Numbered from the stretch's first letter, positions 8,301-17,088 are shown. The stretch: 60,731 bases of DNA from an uncultured Eubacteriales bacterium (GCA_902778995.1 CACYZW010000005.1:1-60731); one strand, 5' to 3'. Notes: generated by a model not told the origin, from the sequence alone. Made by a program: numbers and translations.

Positions 8301-10231
8301 GGGACGACCTCCTGTGGCGCGTCGGCGGCGTTTGCCGCGTATTGCTGCAGCGGGTTGGCCGCCTTTTCCTTCTTCGGCCACAGCTGCCCGCCCCAGGGCC
8401 CCCATCCCTTGCTGAATTCCAGCCAGCACAGCGTGACGCCCGCCGATAGACTTACCCCGCCCTTGATCACAAACGAACTGATCCCGTCGCCCATGATCAA
8501 CAGCGTCAGGCGCATATTCAGCGAGGCCGTGAATCGCCCCCAAAGCTCGAAGAAGCCCTTGATGCCCACGCCGATCTGAGCGGAGAAGGAACCCGAAATG
8601 AGGACGGTAATATCCCTCAGCGGCTTGAATTCCCATTCCCGGATGCGCTTTCCATCCCACGAGAAGCCCACCTGCAGGCCGATGGCAAAGCCCGCGCTGA
8701 TTCCCAGCGTGAGCGTGAGGTACAGGGGCACCGGCCCGAGGGGATAGCTGATGGTCCAACTGTATGTATACTTGAGCAATGCGCCCATGGCGCCCCGGCC
8801 CTTGATGAATTTGCGGGTGATGTTCCCATCGGAATTGTCGATCTCCCAGCGGGCGCTGACCAGGCCGAACATGCCGAATCCCAGCTTGGACGCGCCGAGG
8901 AACTTCCACCGCTTTTCCTTGTAATAGTCATAGGCCACGCCCATCTGAGCCTTGTATTGCGCAAAGCCGCATTCGCGATTGACCGCCTGCATCCTGGCTT
9001 TCAGGTCGGCCATGTCCTGGCTCTGCCAATTGAGCTTCGAATTCTTCAGCTTATTTTGCAACAGCTCGCTGCCCATGGACATCGTGACGATGCCCGCCAT
9101 GTCGATGGATATCCTGGGCAGGTATTCCTTAAAGGGCAGGTTGAGGGAGACGTTCGCGTCGATCACCGGAATCTTGAAGTCGAAGCCAAGCCCCTGGCCC
9201 ATTATGCCCTTGAATGCGCCGCTGCCCTCCTCCACCGGGGAATCCACCACGCTCTTCAATGAGATCAGGTGGGTGCGAAAGCGCTGGGCGCCCTCGTCCT
9301 TGCTGAAGGCGATGAAGGGCCGCTGCTTTTCGCTCAGCTCCGGCGCGAACATGCGCTTCCACTTGTCTTTGAATATGTAGGTGTTGCCGTCGCGGCCGGT
9401 GGGCTCCGCCCATTGCAGCTCCCATTTCCAATTCGAATCGCCCTTGGCCCAGTAGCCGAGCTTCGGGGTGGGCGCGCTGCCGCTGCCGGGCTTGCGCACC
9501 TCGACCCTGATCTCGAAATCCCAGTCGTTCAGGCTGCTGTAGATCATCTCATATTCTTCGTTGATGATATCGTGTCCGTTGAAGGCGGCGGAATAGACGT
9601 AGGGGTCGTCGTCCAGCGCAACCAGGGGCTGCATGCGCACTGAGCCCGCCTTCATCGCCACCTCCTCGATGCCGAAGCTGCGATAGCCCCGCTTCTCGGC
9701 GTTCACCTCCAGCTTGAAATGAACCGTCTTGTCGCTGTCCAAGGTCAGCTCGTTCGTGGGAATGTACACCGCGCCGTCCTTGTTGGTGGAATAGGACATG
9801 GGCTCGGCTTCGGGATCGCGGGTGTCCGTCACCCGCACCCTTGCGAATTGCACATAGCGCTTGCCGTTCTTGCCGTCGTCCGCGTAGAGCCTCAGGCAGA
9901 TCTCGTTCTCGGTCATGACGTGGACCGTCACGTTATCGCCGTTGGAAAGCACGCTGTCGTTCGCGGACAGCCGGTTCATGCGCGTCCCCGAGGCGTCGAC
10001 CCGGTTCACGCGGGCGGTATTGACCGCCGGCGCGCTGTTATAGGCGAGAATCTCGGCGATCCAGTCGGCAAACCCGTCGTCTTCATCGTCGCCGGAGAGC
10101 AGATCCTCCCATTGGCCGATCTGTTCCTCCCATTCCTTCGCGTCCTCAGCGGTTTCGCTTCGGCAGGCCCTCAGCGCGCTTACCGCAGCCTCCACCTTCG
10201 CGGACAGGCGCACGCGCTCGGAACCGAACAT
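5342..10231 (-). CDS. Giant cell-surface protein, main reading frame
   Basis: This frame encodes 1629 residues with no homologue I recognise over most of its length. Towards the C-terminus there is a CARDB-like segment (VLTIKDMVVEELTVAAGDFED...), an Ig-like domain (about residues 1500-1595, with FEEQPEDETVQEGEDVSFEV and PYSYQWQVWD) and then RVPTGDD, a hydrophobic stretch and RRR. That tail looks like a degenerate sortase-type anchor or a simple membrane anchor. The frame remains open and meaningful upstream of its first ATG: a coiled-coil-like run (REVEALRQTLHYQQDRIEEQ) precedes it. The signal peptide lies in another frame at 10146-10736. The true gene is therefore probably 5342-10736 (about 1797 residues) with a one-base shift near 10351-10353. 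Confidence 0.8.
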   Translation of the reverse strand: MFGSERVRLSAKVEAAVSALRACRSETAEDAKEWEEQIGQWEDLLSGDDEDDGFADWIAEILAYNSAPAVNTARVNRVDASGTRMNRLSANDSVLSNGDNVTVHVMTENEICLRLYADDGKNGKRYVQFARVRVTDTRDPEAEPMSYSTNKDGAVYIPTNELTLDSDKTVHFKLEVNAEKRGYRSFGIEEVAMKAGSVRMQPLVALDDDPYVYSAAFNGHDIINEEYEMIYSSLNDWDFEIRVEVRKPGSGSAPTPKLGYWAKGDSNWKWELQWAEPTGRDGNTYIFKDKWKRMFAPELSEKQRPFIAFSKDEGAQRFRTHLISLKSVVDSPVEEGSGAFKGIMGQGLGFDFKIPVIDANVSLNLPFKEYLPRISIDMAGIVTMSMGSELLQNKLKNSKLNWQSQDMADLKARMQAVNRECGFAQYKAQMGVAYDYYKEKRWKFLGASKLGFGMFGLVSARWEIDNSDGNITRKFIKGRGAMGALLKYTYSWTISYPLGPVPLYLTLTLGISAGFAIGLQVGFSWDGKRIREWEFKPLRDITVLISGSFSAQIGVGIKGFFELWGRFTASLNMRLTLLIMGDGISSFVIKGGVSLSAGVTLCWLEFSKGWGPWGGQLWPKKEKAANPLQQYAANAADAPQEVVPATQEPAAYPQLAPAAKAILTNEVSAHSTIKVGFAGGHTYAFYLGKAVARLDSGEEKTCDRVSYVDVNTGKKGSLQDALTLAAVPSIVNGRIRHADSFNDYASDVWSDGKVIVVVACSARAFDDDGYPQENRIGNGNTCAYILLLGVDESGELTLVEPGNAQDIWTNLIQSMLMRQGLTAPHIEYARMDYDEGGNPDTFEVYGYAEKIDDGDGEKRYTCFECTSKHPLFFLSDAAIKNALGEDHERVNLRSGVRGHGASVDESARACLSFSFLALSRPREGVQGESAIEMYDWDMNVAPVTTRQIPGTYEWEVVDSKRQAVALRKGDIGGFEMVQTVGSDGKSYAQTLFYTEGETDADGAKHYKLKGLHIGGKQGAGTRDLTYELTDYAYDIAMPTSDFRVATVRGTPYIYWLSTAQKKKDSDPDTWRVWVTIYDPATNTMSTPSVFSEFTLKDGIVPRDVLLTTDGQGYFTATPIPEDGSRKTQPMTLYSFPMTLRPVLTIKDMVVEELTVAAGDFEDASIALMNEGNMGVSAFDLELYVQEGDQIEVVETLHADCLRPENSTLTMMGATQSVTLPKGRQAIYRNSDFDYTTRQRDWVLSEQKQTLHLTEKKGEAWRSSMTERDAKTNFVQTDMLMPGALAAFTGTLKIPENWSGDRTLYMRVAGISSYANWQGALANAAGVAPVAGTAANAAATHELTWALDESGDRLVLQTEGLMSNAAFANAVSSGLIASAVDAPEGVALNTAIHDLEVEHRQYSACDGTELLDICLVNFADTKDRFKLTCSVYVDGVDKPYHIDLPFYAQAVAGRAAHTFTMPLDSLVPDPEAHQRARVVVCAVNRDESVYANNEFTVYLGGGVPLHFEEQPEDETVQEGEDVSFEVAVGGGVPPYSYQWQVWDEKHRKWVDLPGFTDPALSREAVEKKWDGCKFRCVVTDAEGTQIISQTVTLTVRDRVPTGDDTSLPLYLAVAAVALALLWWTRRRASV

Positions 10232-10736
10232 GCCCTCGCCGTACTCCCGCAGCTGCCGGCCCAGCTCCGCGATGAGCCCCGCCTGCTCCTCGATGCGGTC
10301 CTGCTGATAGTGCAGCGTCTGTCGCAGGGCCTCGACCTCCCGATACAGCCTTTGCGCGCTCCACGTATTCCGCGTACTCCCGATGGGATCCCGCCTTGCC
10401 GGTGAACCGCTCGTAGGCCTCCGGATCGGTCTCCTTCAACAGGATGATGGTATTGGACACCTTGGTCAAAACGTCCTCCAGGTTAAACATGTCCTCATCC
10501 AGCTTGTCGTCCAGCCAGTCGGACACCTGCATGGCGTTCCAGTTGTCGTTGGGCGTCATGCCCCTGTGGACCGAGGCCGCGTTGCTGCTGTTTCCGTCCG
10601 CGCCAAAGCCCGTCAGCGCATAGGCTGCAGCCAGCTCGTCGTCGGTGAGCACATGCCCGGCGGCAGCCAGGGCGTGCAGCGGCAGCGTCTGCGCGAGTAT
10701 AAGCGTCATCAGCAACACAGAAAGAAATCGCTTCAT
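10146..10736 (-). CDS. N-terminal signal-peptide portion of the giant surface protein, frameshifted
   Basis: The frame starts at an ATG at 10736 with AGAAAGG upstream and opens with a signal peptide (KRFLSVLLMTLILAQTLPLHALAAA). About 120 plausible residues follow, up to EYAEYVERAK. After that it turns into low-complexity Arg/Gly/Ala sequence, while the -1 neighbour frame continues with a sensible coiled coil. Removing one A from the AAA run (plus-strand TTT at 10351-10353) joins the two frames as EYVERARLYREVEALRQ. This is either a real mutation, a sequencing error or, less likely, a programmed shift. The last ~65 residues of this frame are probably not real protein. Confidence 0.7.
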   Translation of the reverse strand: MKRFLSVLLMTLILAQTLPLHALAAAGHVLTDDELAAAYALTGFGADGNSSNAASVHRGMTPNDNWNAMQVSDWLDDKLDEDMFNLEDVLTKVSNTIILLKETDPEAYERFTGKAGSHREYAEYVERAKAVSGGRGPATDAALSAGPHRGAGGAHRGAGPAAAGVRRGHVRFRARAPVREGGGCGKRAEGLPKRNR

Positions 10737-11265
10737 ATTCGTTTCTTACCTTTCTCCCACCGACTTCGGCGCATCCATCGTCCGTAATTGTGAAGTAGAC
10801 GACCACAGAGGGTCGGCGCGTCGACGCGCAAACCAAAAATTGAGGATCGAGTAATAAAAGGCACAGACGGCTTTACCCTGTGGGAACGCCGCATGGTCGA
10901 GTCGTGCAGTAATAGAATAAAATTATAGATGTCAATGCGCTGCGGCGCCGGATGAGATCCCTGACATCTCGCTTCGCGCCTGTTCTCCGGTGATGCCGCA
11001 GGCCTGCCGAAGCCCCGGCAGCGGATCCAGGGGGGGCCTGGAATGCCGGCATCAGGCCAATCCTTCGCCCCACCGCGCACATCCCTTCTATGCCTCGGTG
11101 TGCACATAACATATTATACAACTAATATTCCGCCAGTCGTATATTATTTGAAAAGTATAATGTAATTGCAATATTTGTTAACGAAACACCGCACGATCCT
11201 CCCAAAGCCCTCCCCTTTTGAGCGGGAAAACGGCATGATCCCCGAGCCCTGAAAAAGAAATACGA
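10737..11265. other. Intergenic region with MITE remnants
   Basis: No credible gene lies here. Bases 10883-10928 resemble the left end of the TTAAGGAAA element (GGAACGCCGCATGG then TCGAGTCGTGCAGTAAT). Bases 11178-11197 (TTAACGAAACACCGCACGAT) look like another isolated end. Around 11100-11175 the DNA is AT-rich, with several TATAAT-like hexamers on both strands. Confidence 0.5.
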
Positions 11266-11295
11266 TTGACTTTACTGTAACTGCCATGGTATACT
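11266..11295 (+). promoter_or_regulatory. Promoter of the HD-GYP gene
   Basis: TTGACT at 11266-11271 and TATACT at 11290-11295 are spaced by 18 bases. Transcription would begin near 11302, leaving a leader of about 130 bases. Confidence 0.7.
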
Positions 11296-11310
11296 TTCAC
11301 CGTCTGTAGT

Positions 11311-11363
11311 AAGGCACTTCATGCCTGCGCGTCCGGGGTTGGTTTACCCGGGCCAGATGCCTT
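11311..11363 (+). promoter_or_regulatory. Structured leader upstream of the HD-GYP gene
   Basis: AAGGCA at 11311-11316 can pair either with TGCCT at 11322-11326 (short hairpin) or with TGCCTT at 11358-11363 (enclosing stem). An inner CCGGG (11333-11337) pairs with CCCGG (11347-11351). The mutually exclusive pairings suggest a regulated leader. It does not match the cyclic di-GMP riboswitch consensus I know. Confidence 0.35.
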
Positions 11364-11430
11364 TCCCCTTATAAGCGATACAATACGGCGGCAGCATATC
11401 GGCGATCTGTACGAACAGGAGGCAGCAACG

Positions 11431-13992
11431 ATGCAAAAAGCCCTTCATTTACTGGCGCATCTGCTGGGCTTTGAAAAGCTGAGTCAATACGAACGCGACT
11501 ATCTGCATAACGCAAATCTTCAGGGCGCCATGTACATCGGCTTTATTACCATAGCCCTTGAAATCTGGATGGTGATCCGGCAGGCAATCGCGAGAATCAT
11601 TCCAAAGTGCCTGGACGGGATGGATCTGCCCACGGCCCTGTTGAAATACACGACCAAATTCTGGCTGCTCATGCTGGCCGGTCTGTCGCTTGCGCTCTTC
11701 GGCCTGTTCTATACCAGGCACAAAAACGATCGCATGTCAAAGGGCTGGTATCTCACGCTCATCATCAGCGGTTCCGCCTGCATCTTATATACGTTTATCC
11801 TGAGGCTTGAGGCCTTCGTGGCGCCTGGCGATTCGATTACGCCGGTCATGGCGTCCATCATGAATAACCTGCTCGTATCCTCATACCTCTGCGTGTTCGC
11901 AATCGGCCTGGCCCTCGTGATATATGCGCTGTTCAGGTACCTGAAAAACAAAAGGCTTGCCTGGCTGGAGCACGCCGTCATCATCACCTTTTCCGCGCTC
12001 GGCGTCGCCTTCGGCATGTATGTATCCTACAGCGACTTCTGGGACGGGAAGGAAATCCTCTGTTTCGTGATGATGATGATCTATGCCGGCTACCTGATGA
12101 TCTATCGCCCCTATATCACCATCGCGATCCTTACCGCCAGTTTTCTGGGCTTTTTCAACATCCTGCTGACCTACAGGAACGGCCTGTCCTTTCAGCCGAA
12201 GGAAGTGGTCATCAACGGTGTGACGTATATGCTCACCTCTGGGGACACTGCAAACTACCTGACGTACCTCATTTCCCTGATCACGATCTACACCGCCATC
12301 TATCACGGGCGGCTGAGGGAAGCCAAGGATTCCAGGGGCATCTACCGCATGTTCGGACAGACCGCAGAAGCGCTGGCCACCGCCATCGACGCCAAGGACA
12401 AGTACACGCACGGCCATTCCACGCGCGTGGCGGATTATTCCGTGCAGATCGCCCGGGCGCTCGGAAAAAGCGAGAGGGAATGTGAGCAGATCTACTATGC
12501 CGCGCTGCTGCACGATGTGGGCAAGATCGGCGTGCCCGACGATATCATCAATAAGGACGGCAGGCTGACGGACGAGGAGTTTGCCCAGATCAAGCTCCAT
12601 CCCGTCCACGGAAACAACATCCTTTCGCGGATCAGCGAATCGCCTTATCTGAGCATCGGCGCCAATTATCACCATGAGCGCTATGACGGACGGGGTTATC
12701 CGGCGGGCCTCAGGGGCGAGCATATTCCGGAGATCGCCCGGATCATCGCCGTGGCGGACGCCTATGACGCCATGACCTCCAACCGCAGCTATCGAAGCGC
12801 GATTCCCCAGCACATCGTCAAGGAGGAGCTGCTCAAGAACAGCGGCACGCAGTTCGACCCCGCCTTTGCAAAGATCATGGTTCAGATGGTCGACCACGAT
12901 GTGGATTACCGGATGCGGGAGGAGGACAAGGCCCAAGGATCCGCAGGCATGCGCGGCAATACGATCCACCACGGCTTCACAGAGGGCTGGCTCATCACGG
13001 AAGAGGCCACCCGCATGTACATGAACATCCATCCGGACGACGGGGTATCCAAGGCGGAGGCCCTGCCTTCCCTGATCGCCTTTGATTCCCTGGATGGCAA
13101 AATCCATCCAGGCGAGGAGAAAAACCGCGATCTGCTGTATTATGAGTACGCGCGGATCCGCCTCGACGGGCAGGTGACAGAAGAGAATATCCGCAAATCA
13201 GAGACCCGCAGGCTCGAAAGCCAGTCCGCCCTGGAGCTGGCGTCGCCTGTATCGGTCAGCACCCTTTACCGGGTGGAAGCGATTCGCCGCAGGGACCACG
13301 CGCTCATTCGAATCACACAGGGAGACCTGTCTCGGGAGGTCATCCTGGCGCTTCCGGACAACACGCGGTTCCTGTACCTTGCCATCAGCAGCGAACATGC
13401 CGAGGTGAACAACATCTTTGTAAAGAGAGACAATACCCCCTCCGAAGAACAGATCCCGCGCATCGCCGAGGAGATCAGCTTTATCAGAGGGTGCCCCGAG
13501 GGCGACATCCCCAATATCGAAGTGGACGCCTGGCGGACCGCCGCGACGGCCGGCATACCGATCGCCGACAGCATGAAGATCTCCTTCCACGCCATGAGCC
13601 TGCCCACGGCGCGAATGATCTGGCACTGCCCGTTCATCAGCCTCTTTTCCTCGGCGGACGGCAAGGTCGACGGCCCTGATTTCAGGGAATACATGCTGCT
13701 TCGGTTGGATGGGGAAAGCTGGGAATCTGATGAGCACGTCAGGAACACCGTCCAGGTCGACATGAGCGCTGCCTTTGTCGGCTGGAACACCTGGAAGGAA
13801 AGAAACAAGCAGGGAATCGACTGTACCGTGACCATCAAGAGGGATAAGAGCCAGATCAACATGCATACCGAAAACCTGGGCGTGATCCTCAGCAGCACGA
13901 CGACGATCCTGGACGACGCGAGCGACGTGTATATCGCCCTGACCGGCGACCAGTGCGCAATCACGGACATTCACATTTCTCAGGACGAATAG
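11431..13992 (+). CDS. Membrane HD-GYP phosphodiesterase with novel C-terminal region
   Basis: The 853-residue product starts after AGGAGG. About eight membrane segments fill residues 25-290. An HD-GYP domain spans about 305-490 with LLHDVGKIG, HHERYDGRGYP and ADAYDAMTSNRSYR, so it should hydrolyse cyclic di-GMP. After the catalytic core there are about 350 further residues of unknown fold, rich in beta-strand patterns and ending in DVYIALTGDQCAITDIHISQDE. This part is not usual for the family and may be a ligand-binding or regulatory beta-sandwich. Topology suggests that both HD-GYP and tail are cytoplasmic. The GGDEF protein at 3075-4238 is a plausible opposing enzyme. Confidence 0.85.
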   Translation: MQKALHLLAHLLGFEKLSQYERDYLHNANLQGAMYIGFITIALEIWMVIRQAIARIIPKCLDGMDLPTALLKYTTKFWLLMLAGLSLALFGLFYTRHKNDRMSKGWYLTLIISGSACILYTFILRLEAFVAPGDSITPVMASIMNNLLVSSYLCVFAIGLALVIYALFRYLKNKRLAWLEHAVIITFSALGVAFGMYVSYSDFWDGKEILCFVMMMIYAGYLMIYRPYITIAILTASFLGFFNILLTYRNGLSFQPKEVVINGVTYMLTSGDTANYLTYLISLITIYTAIYHGRLREAKDSRGIYRMFGQTAEALATAIDAKDKYTHGHSTRVADYSVQIARALGKSERECEQIYYAALLHDVGKIGVPDDIINKDGRLTDEEFAQIKLHPVHGNNILSRISESPYLSIGANYHHERYDGRGYPAGLRGEHIPEIARIIAVADAYDAMTSNRSYRSAIPQHIVKEELLKNSGTQFDPAFAKIMVQMVDHDVDYRMREEDKAQGSAGMRGNTIHHGFTEGWLITEEATRMYMNIHPDDGVSKAEALPSLIAFDSLDGKIHPGEEKNRDLLYYEYARIRLDGQVTEENIRKSETRRLESQSALELASPVSVSTLYRVEAIRRRDHALIRITQGDLSREVILALPDNTRFLYLAISSEHAEVNNIFVKRDNTPSEEQIPRIAEEISFIRGCPEGDIPNIEVDAWRTAATAGIPIADSMKISFHAMSLPTARMIWHCPFISLFSSADGKVDGPDFREYMLLRLDGESWESDEHVRNTVQVDMSAAFVGWNTWKERNKQGIDCTVTIKRDKSQINMHTENLGVILSSTTTILDDASDVYIALTGDQCAITDIHISQDE

Positions 13993-14223
13993 CGCGCCAT
14001 CGGAAAAGAGGCCCCGGGCCGTAAACGTTTTAGTTTTTGCATCACACTTCGAAGTTCCTATCCCATACAGCCGCTCCCCTGCGGCTGTAAAAAAGGTATC
14101 AAAACACGCCTTAGAGCAGTCCCATTACATTAAATTTATACGCCATGGATGAAAAAGCGGTGAAATCTGGTATAATGTGAATGTATACCATTTCAACGCA
14201 CCAATCAAGGAGGATTCCCTTTC
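13993..14223 (+). promoter_or_regulatory. Intergenic region with perfect hairpin and extended -10 promoter
   Basis: ACAGCCGC (14067-14074) and GCGGCTGT (14081-14088) form a perfect stem, but A rather than T residues follow it on the plus strand, so it is not a standard terminator for the upstream gene. TATAAT at 14171-14176, preceded by TGG, is an extended -10 element for the CBS-domain gene. AAGGAGG precedes its ATG at 14224. Confidence 0.5.
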
Positions 14224-15531
14224 ATGGACGACCCTTTCGGTCCGAGTATCGTCATCTTCATCACGCTTTCACTGGCCGCCGTCCTTCGCATGGTCGAAGC
14301 AGCGGTTCCCTTTATCGACGAGGGTGAAGCCCAGCGCCGCTCAGAATCGGGCGACGGCAAGGCCAGGCGCGCCCTGCGGCTGGCGCGAAAGGCCGAAAAG
14401 CCCTTCGGCGAATTCCGCATGACCTGGATCTGCCTGGTTTTGATCGCCTTCACCGCCCTGTGGGCGCTGCTTCGCCATCGCGTCGGCGACAGCATCCCGC
14501 GCTTTGCGCTGTACGGCCTGCTGCCCTTTGCGCTGGTCACGCTGATATTCGCCGGTGTGCTTCCCGGACACCTCGGCGCCCACTTTCGGGGGTCGCTGCT
14601 GGATGCCGTGTCGCCCGTGGCCGACTGGACGATGACGGCGCTCTCCCCCGTCACCCGGCTGTGCATGGCCCTGGGGGCGCTGCTGCTCAGGCCCTTCCAC
14701 ATCAAGCCCGCAGACGCCGGGGACGCCGTGACCGAGGAGGACATCATGCAGATGGTGGACATCGGCGAGGAAAAGGGCGCGATCGAGGCCGACGAGCGTG
14801 AAATGATCGAGAACATATTTGAATTCAACAACATGAACGCGGGGGATTGCATGATCCACCGCAAGGACATCACCGCCATCGACATCGAATCCACCGACGA
14901 AGAAGTGCTGGACACCATCCGCCAGAGCGGCCTTTCCCGCTTTCCCGTCTATGAGGGCAGCATCGACAACGTGCTGGGCATACTGACCACCCGGGACTAT
15001 CTGCTCAGCAAGGCGGAGGGGCGCAACGTGCCCCTGCGGGCGCTGGTGCGCCCGGCCCACTTTGTGCCGGAATCGGTGCGCGCCGACGTGCTGTTCCAGG
15101 AGATGCAGTCCCGCAAGCAGCACATGGCCATCGTGGTGGACGAATACGGCGGCACCAGCGGCCTGATCACGCTGGAGGACCTGCTGGAGGAGATCGTCGG
15201 CAACATCTACGACGAATTCGACCCCAAGGAGGAGCCGGAGATCACCCGTCTGTCGGGCGGGCGCTGGCGGATATCCGGCGCGGCGGATCTGGAGAGCGTT
15301 TCGAAGGCGCTGGACATCGAGCTGCCCACCGACGAGGAATACGACACCCTGGGCGGGTTGGTCTTCAGTCGGCTGACAGAAATCCCCTCCGACGGCGAAC
15401 ACCCGGTGGTGGAGTGCTTCGGCCTTCGCATCAGCGTGGAGCAGATCGCCGACCGCCGCGTGGAGTGGGCGGTGGTGGAGAAGCTGGACAAAGAAACGGA
15501 AACGGCCGTGAAGAATGATGAGAATAATTGA
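14224..15531 (+). CDS. CBS-domain membrane protein (CorC/HlyC, CNNM-like)
   Basis: The 435-residue protein has an N-terminal membrane region (residues ~5-175) resembling CNNM/DUF21. A paired CBS module follows (~205-330, with MIHRKDITAIDIES, SRFPVYEGSIDNVLGILTTRDYL and MAIVVDEYGGTSGLITLEDLLEEIVG), then a CorC_HlyC domain at the end. Members are linked to magnesium or cobalt transport and are often misnamed hemolysins. The last residues (KNDENN) are encoded by the start of an intergenic repeat element that also supplies the stop. Confidence 0.87.
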   Translation: MDDPFGPSIVIFITLSLAAVLRMVEAAVPFIDEGEAQRRSESGDGKARRALRLARKAEKPFGEFRMTWICLVLIAFTALWALLRHRVGDSIPRFALYGLLPFALVTLIFAGVLPGHLGAHFRGSLLDAVSPVADWTMTALSPVTRLCMALGALLLRPFHIKPADAGDAVTEEDIMQMVDIGEEKGAIEADEREMIENIFEFNNMNAGDCMIHRKDITAIDIESTDEEVLDTIRQSGLSRFPVYEGSIDNVLGILTTRDYLLSKAEGRNVPLRALVRPAHFVPESVRADVLFQEMQSRKQHMAIVVDEYGGTSGLITLEDLLEEIVGNIYDEFDPKEEPEITRLSGGRWRISGAADLESVSKALDIELPTDEEYDTLGGLVFSRLTEIPSDGEHPVVECFGLRISVEQIADRRVEWAVVEKLDKETETAVKNDENN

Positions 15532-15603
15532 GAATTAAGCAGCCGCTGATTTGAGAAAACCAAAGGATTTCAACCATCATTCCCAATTCCCCATTCCCAA
15601 TTA
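15513..15603 (+). repeat. Purine-start/pyrimidine-end intergenic element, copy A
   Basis: The unit begins GAATGATGAGAATAATTGAG and ends CATTCCCAATTCCCC then ATTCCCAATTA, the arms being imperfectly complementary. The same architecture recurs at 18487, 23249, 35291 and 44128, always in gaps between co-oriented genes. This copy provides the stop codon of the preceding gene. Confidence 0.6.
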
Positions 15604-15626
15604 CAAACGAAAGGCAGTGATCGATC

Positions 15627-16193
15627 ATGGAATTGCTCAAGCAGAGGATACTCAGGGACGGACGGGCGCTGAACGAACACGTGCTTCTGGTGGATTCCTT
15701 CCTGAACCACCAGGTGGACGTGAAGCTGATGAAGGCCTGCGGCGAGGAATTCGCCCGGCGCTTCGCCGACGCGGGCGCGACCCGCATCGCCACGATCGAA
15801 TCCTCGGGCATCGCCCCTGCTGCCATGACGGCGCTGGCGATGGATTTGCCGATGGTGATCCTGAAAAAGTCGGTCTCCAGCATATTGAAGGACGGCATCA
15901 TCCAAAAGGAGGTCTTTTCCTTCACCAAGAACGCCCCCTACCTGCTGACGCTGAAGACCCACTTCGTCACCCCGGGCGACCGGGTGCTGCTGATCGACGA
16001 CTTCCTGGCCAACGGCGAGGCGGCCTTTGGCGGCATCGCCCTGCTGGAACAGGCCGGGGCGCAGATCGTGGGCGTCGGAACCGTGATCGCAAAGACCTTC
16101 CAGCCCGGCATGGACAAGCTCCGCGCCGCGGGCTACCGCGTGGAGGCGCTGGCCCCGGTCAAGGGAATGTCCGAGGGCAAGATTGAATTCTGA
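15627..16193 (+). CDS. xpt: Xanthine phosphoribosyltransferase
   Basis: The 188-residue product matches Xpt over its length: MELLKQRILRDGRALNEHVLLVDSF at the start, IESSGIAPA (substrate region), and the PRPP-binding loop VLLIDDFLANGEAA. It converts xanthine and PRPP to XMP, a purine salvage step. No xanthine permease is adjacent. I see no guanine riboswitch in the upstream gap, which is filled by a repeat element. Confidence 0.93.
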   Translation: MELLKQRILRDGRALNEHVLLVDSFLNHQVDVKLMKACGEEFARRFADAGATRIATIESSGIAPAAMTALAMDLPMVILKKSVSSILKDGIIQKEVFSFTKNAPYLLTLKTHFVTPGDRVLLIDDFLANGEAAFGGIALLEQAGAQIVGVGTVIAKTFQPGMDKLRAAGYRVEALAPVKGMSEGKIEF

Positions 16194-16216
16194 TTTGGAA
16201 ACGAGGCGGTTTTTCC

Positions 16217-16996
16217 ATGACCCTGTCTGATGTCAAATGCTTCCTTTTGGACATGGACGGCACGTTTTACCTGGGCGGGCAGCTGATCGAGGGTTCCCTG
16301 GAATTCATCGACCGGGTGCTGGCCACGGGACGGGACTACATGTTCCTGACCAACAACTCCAGCCACAACGCGGATTTTTATGTCCGGAAGCTGGCGAAGA
16401 TGGGTCTGTCCGTCGAGCGAAGCCGGGTGCTTACCTCGGGAGAAGCCACCTGTGAAAAGCTTCGCGCCCTCTACCCCGGCAGGCGCGCCTTCGTGCTGGG
16501 AAACGAATTCCTGCTGGCGGAATTCCGGCAGGCGGGCATCCCCGTGGACATGGAAAACCCCGAGATCGTGGTGATCGGCTTCGACACCACGCTGGACTAT
16601 CAGAAGATGCAGACCGTGTGCGATTTCGTGCGCGCCGGCCTGCCCTACATCGCCACCCACCCGGATTTCAACTGTCCCACCGAGACCGGCTTCATGCCCG
16701 ACATCGGCGCGATCATGGCCTTCATCGAGGCATCCACGGGCAGAAGGCCCGATCTGATCGTGGGCAAGCCCCACGCCGGCATCGTCGAGGCGGTGCTCAA
16801 GCGCACGGGGCTGCGGGTGGACGAGCTGGCCATGGTGGGTGACCGGCTGTACACCGACATCGAGACCGGCCTGCGCACCGGCATGCTGTCCATACTGGTG
16901 ATGAGCGGCGAAACCACCGAGGCCATGCTGGCTGCGTCGCCGACAAAGCCCGACCTGAAATTCGGGCGGCTGGCGGATATGATCCCGCTGCTGTGA
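16217..16996 (+). CDS. HAD-superfamily IIA hydrolase (NagD-like)
   Basis: The 259-residue protein carries the HAD motif I DMDGTFYLG near its N-terminus, motif II LTNNSS, a lysine in GKPHAGIVEAVL and motif IV MVGDRLYTDIETG. Length and cap type fit NagD/AraL-like sugar or nucleotide phosphatases. It lies 23 bases after xpt, so the two may be co-transcribed. The substrate may be a nucleotide monophosphate or sugar phosphate but cannot be set from sequence. Confidence 0.88.
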   Translation: MTLSDVKCFLLDMDGTFYLGGQLIEGSLEFIDRVLATGRDYMFLTNNSSHNADFYVRKLAKMGLSVERSRVLTSGEATCEKLRALYPGRRAFVLGNEFLLAEFRQAGIPVDMENPEIVVIGFDTTLDYQKMQTVCDFVRAGLPYIATHPDFNCPTETGFMPDIGAIMAFIEASTGRRPDLIVGKPHAGIVEAVLKRTGLRVDELAMVGDRLYTDIETGLRTGMLSILVMSGETTEAMLAASPTKPDLKFGRLADMIPLL

Positions 16997-17039
16997 CGCC
17001 GATTCACGTGATAAAATTTGATAATTCACACGTTTGTAA

Positions 17040-17068
17040 TTGACATTCCCCGCCCGCCCGGTTAAAAT
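17040..17068 (+). promoter_or_regulatory. Promoter of the pyrimidine operon
   Basis: A consensus TTGACA at 17040-17045 and TAAAAT at 17063-17068 are separated by 17 bases. The predicted transcript starts near 17075 and runs through a ~160-base leader to pyrC. Confidence 0.82.
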
Positions 17069-17088
17069 GTCATGTAATAATTCTGATC

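Noticed and set aside
14067-14088. Terminator of the HD-GYP gene
   Set aside because: The stem is perfect, but A residues rather than T follow on the plus strand.
15532-15626. Purine riboswitch before xpt
   Set aside because: The gap is taken by an intergenic repeat element and has no guanine-aptamer core.
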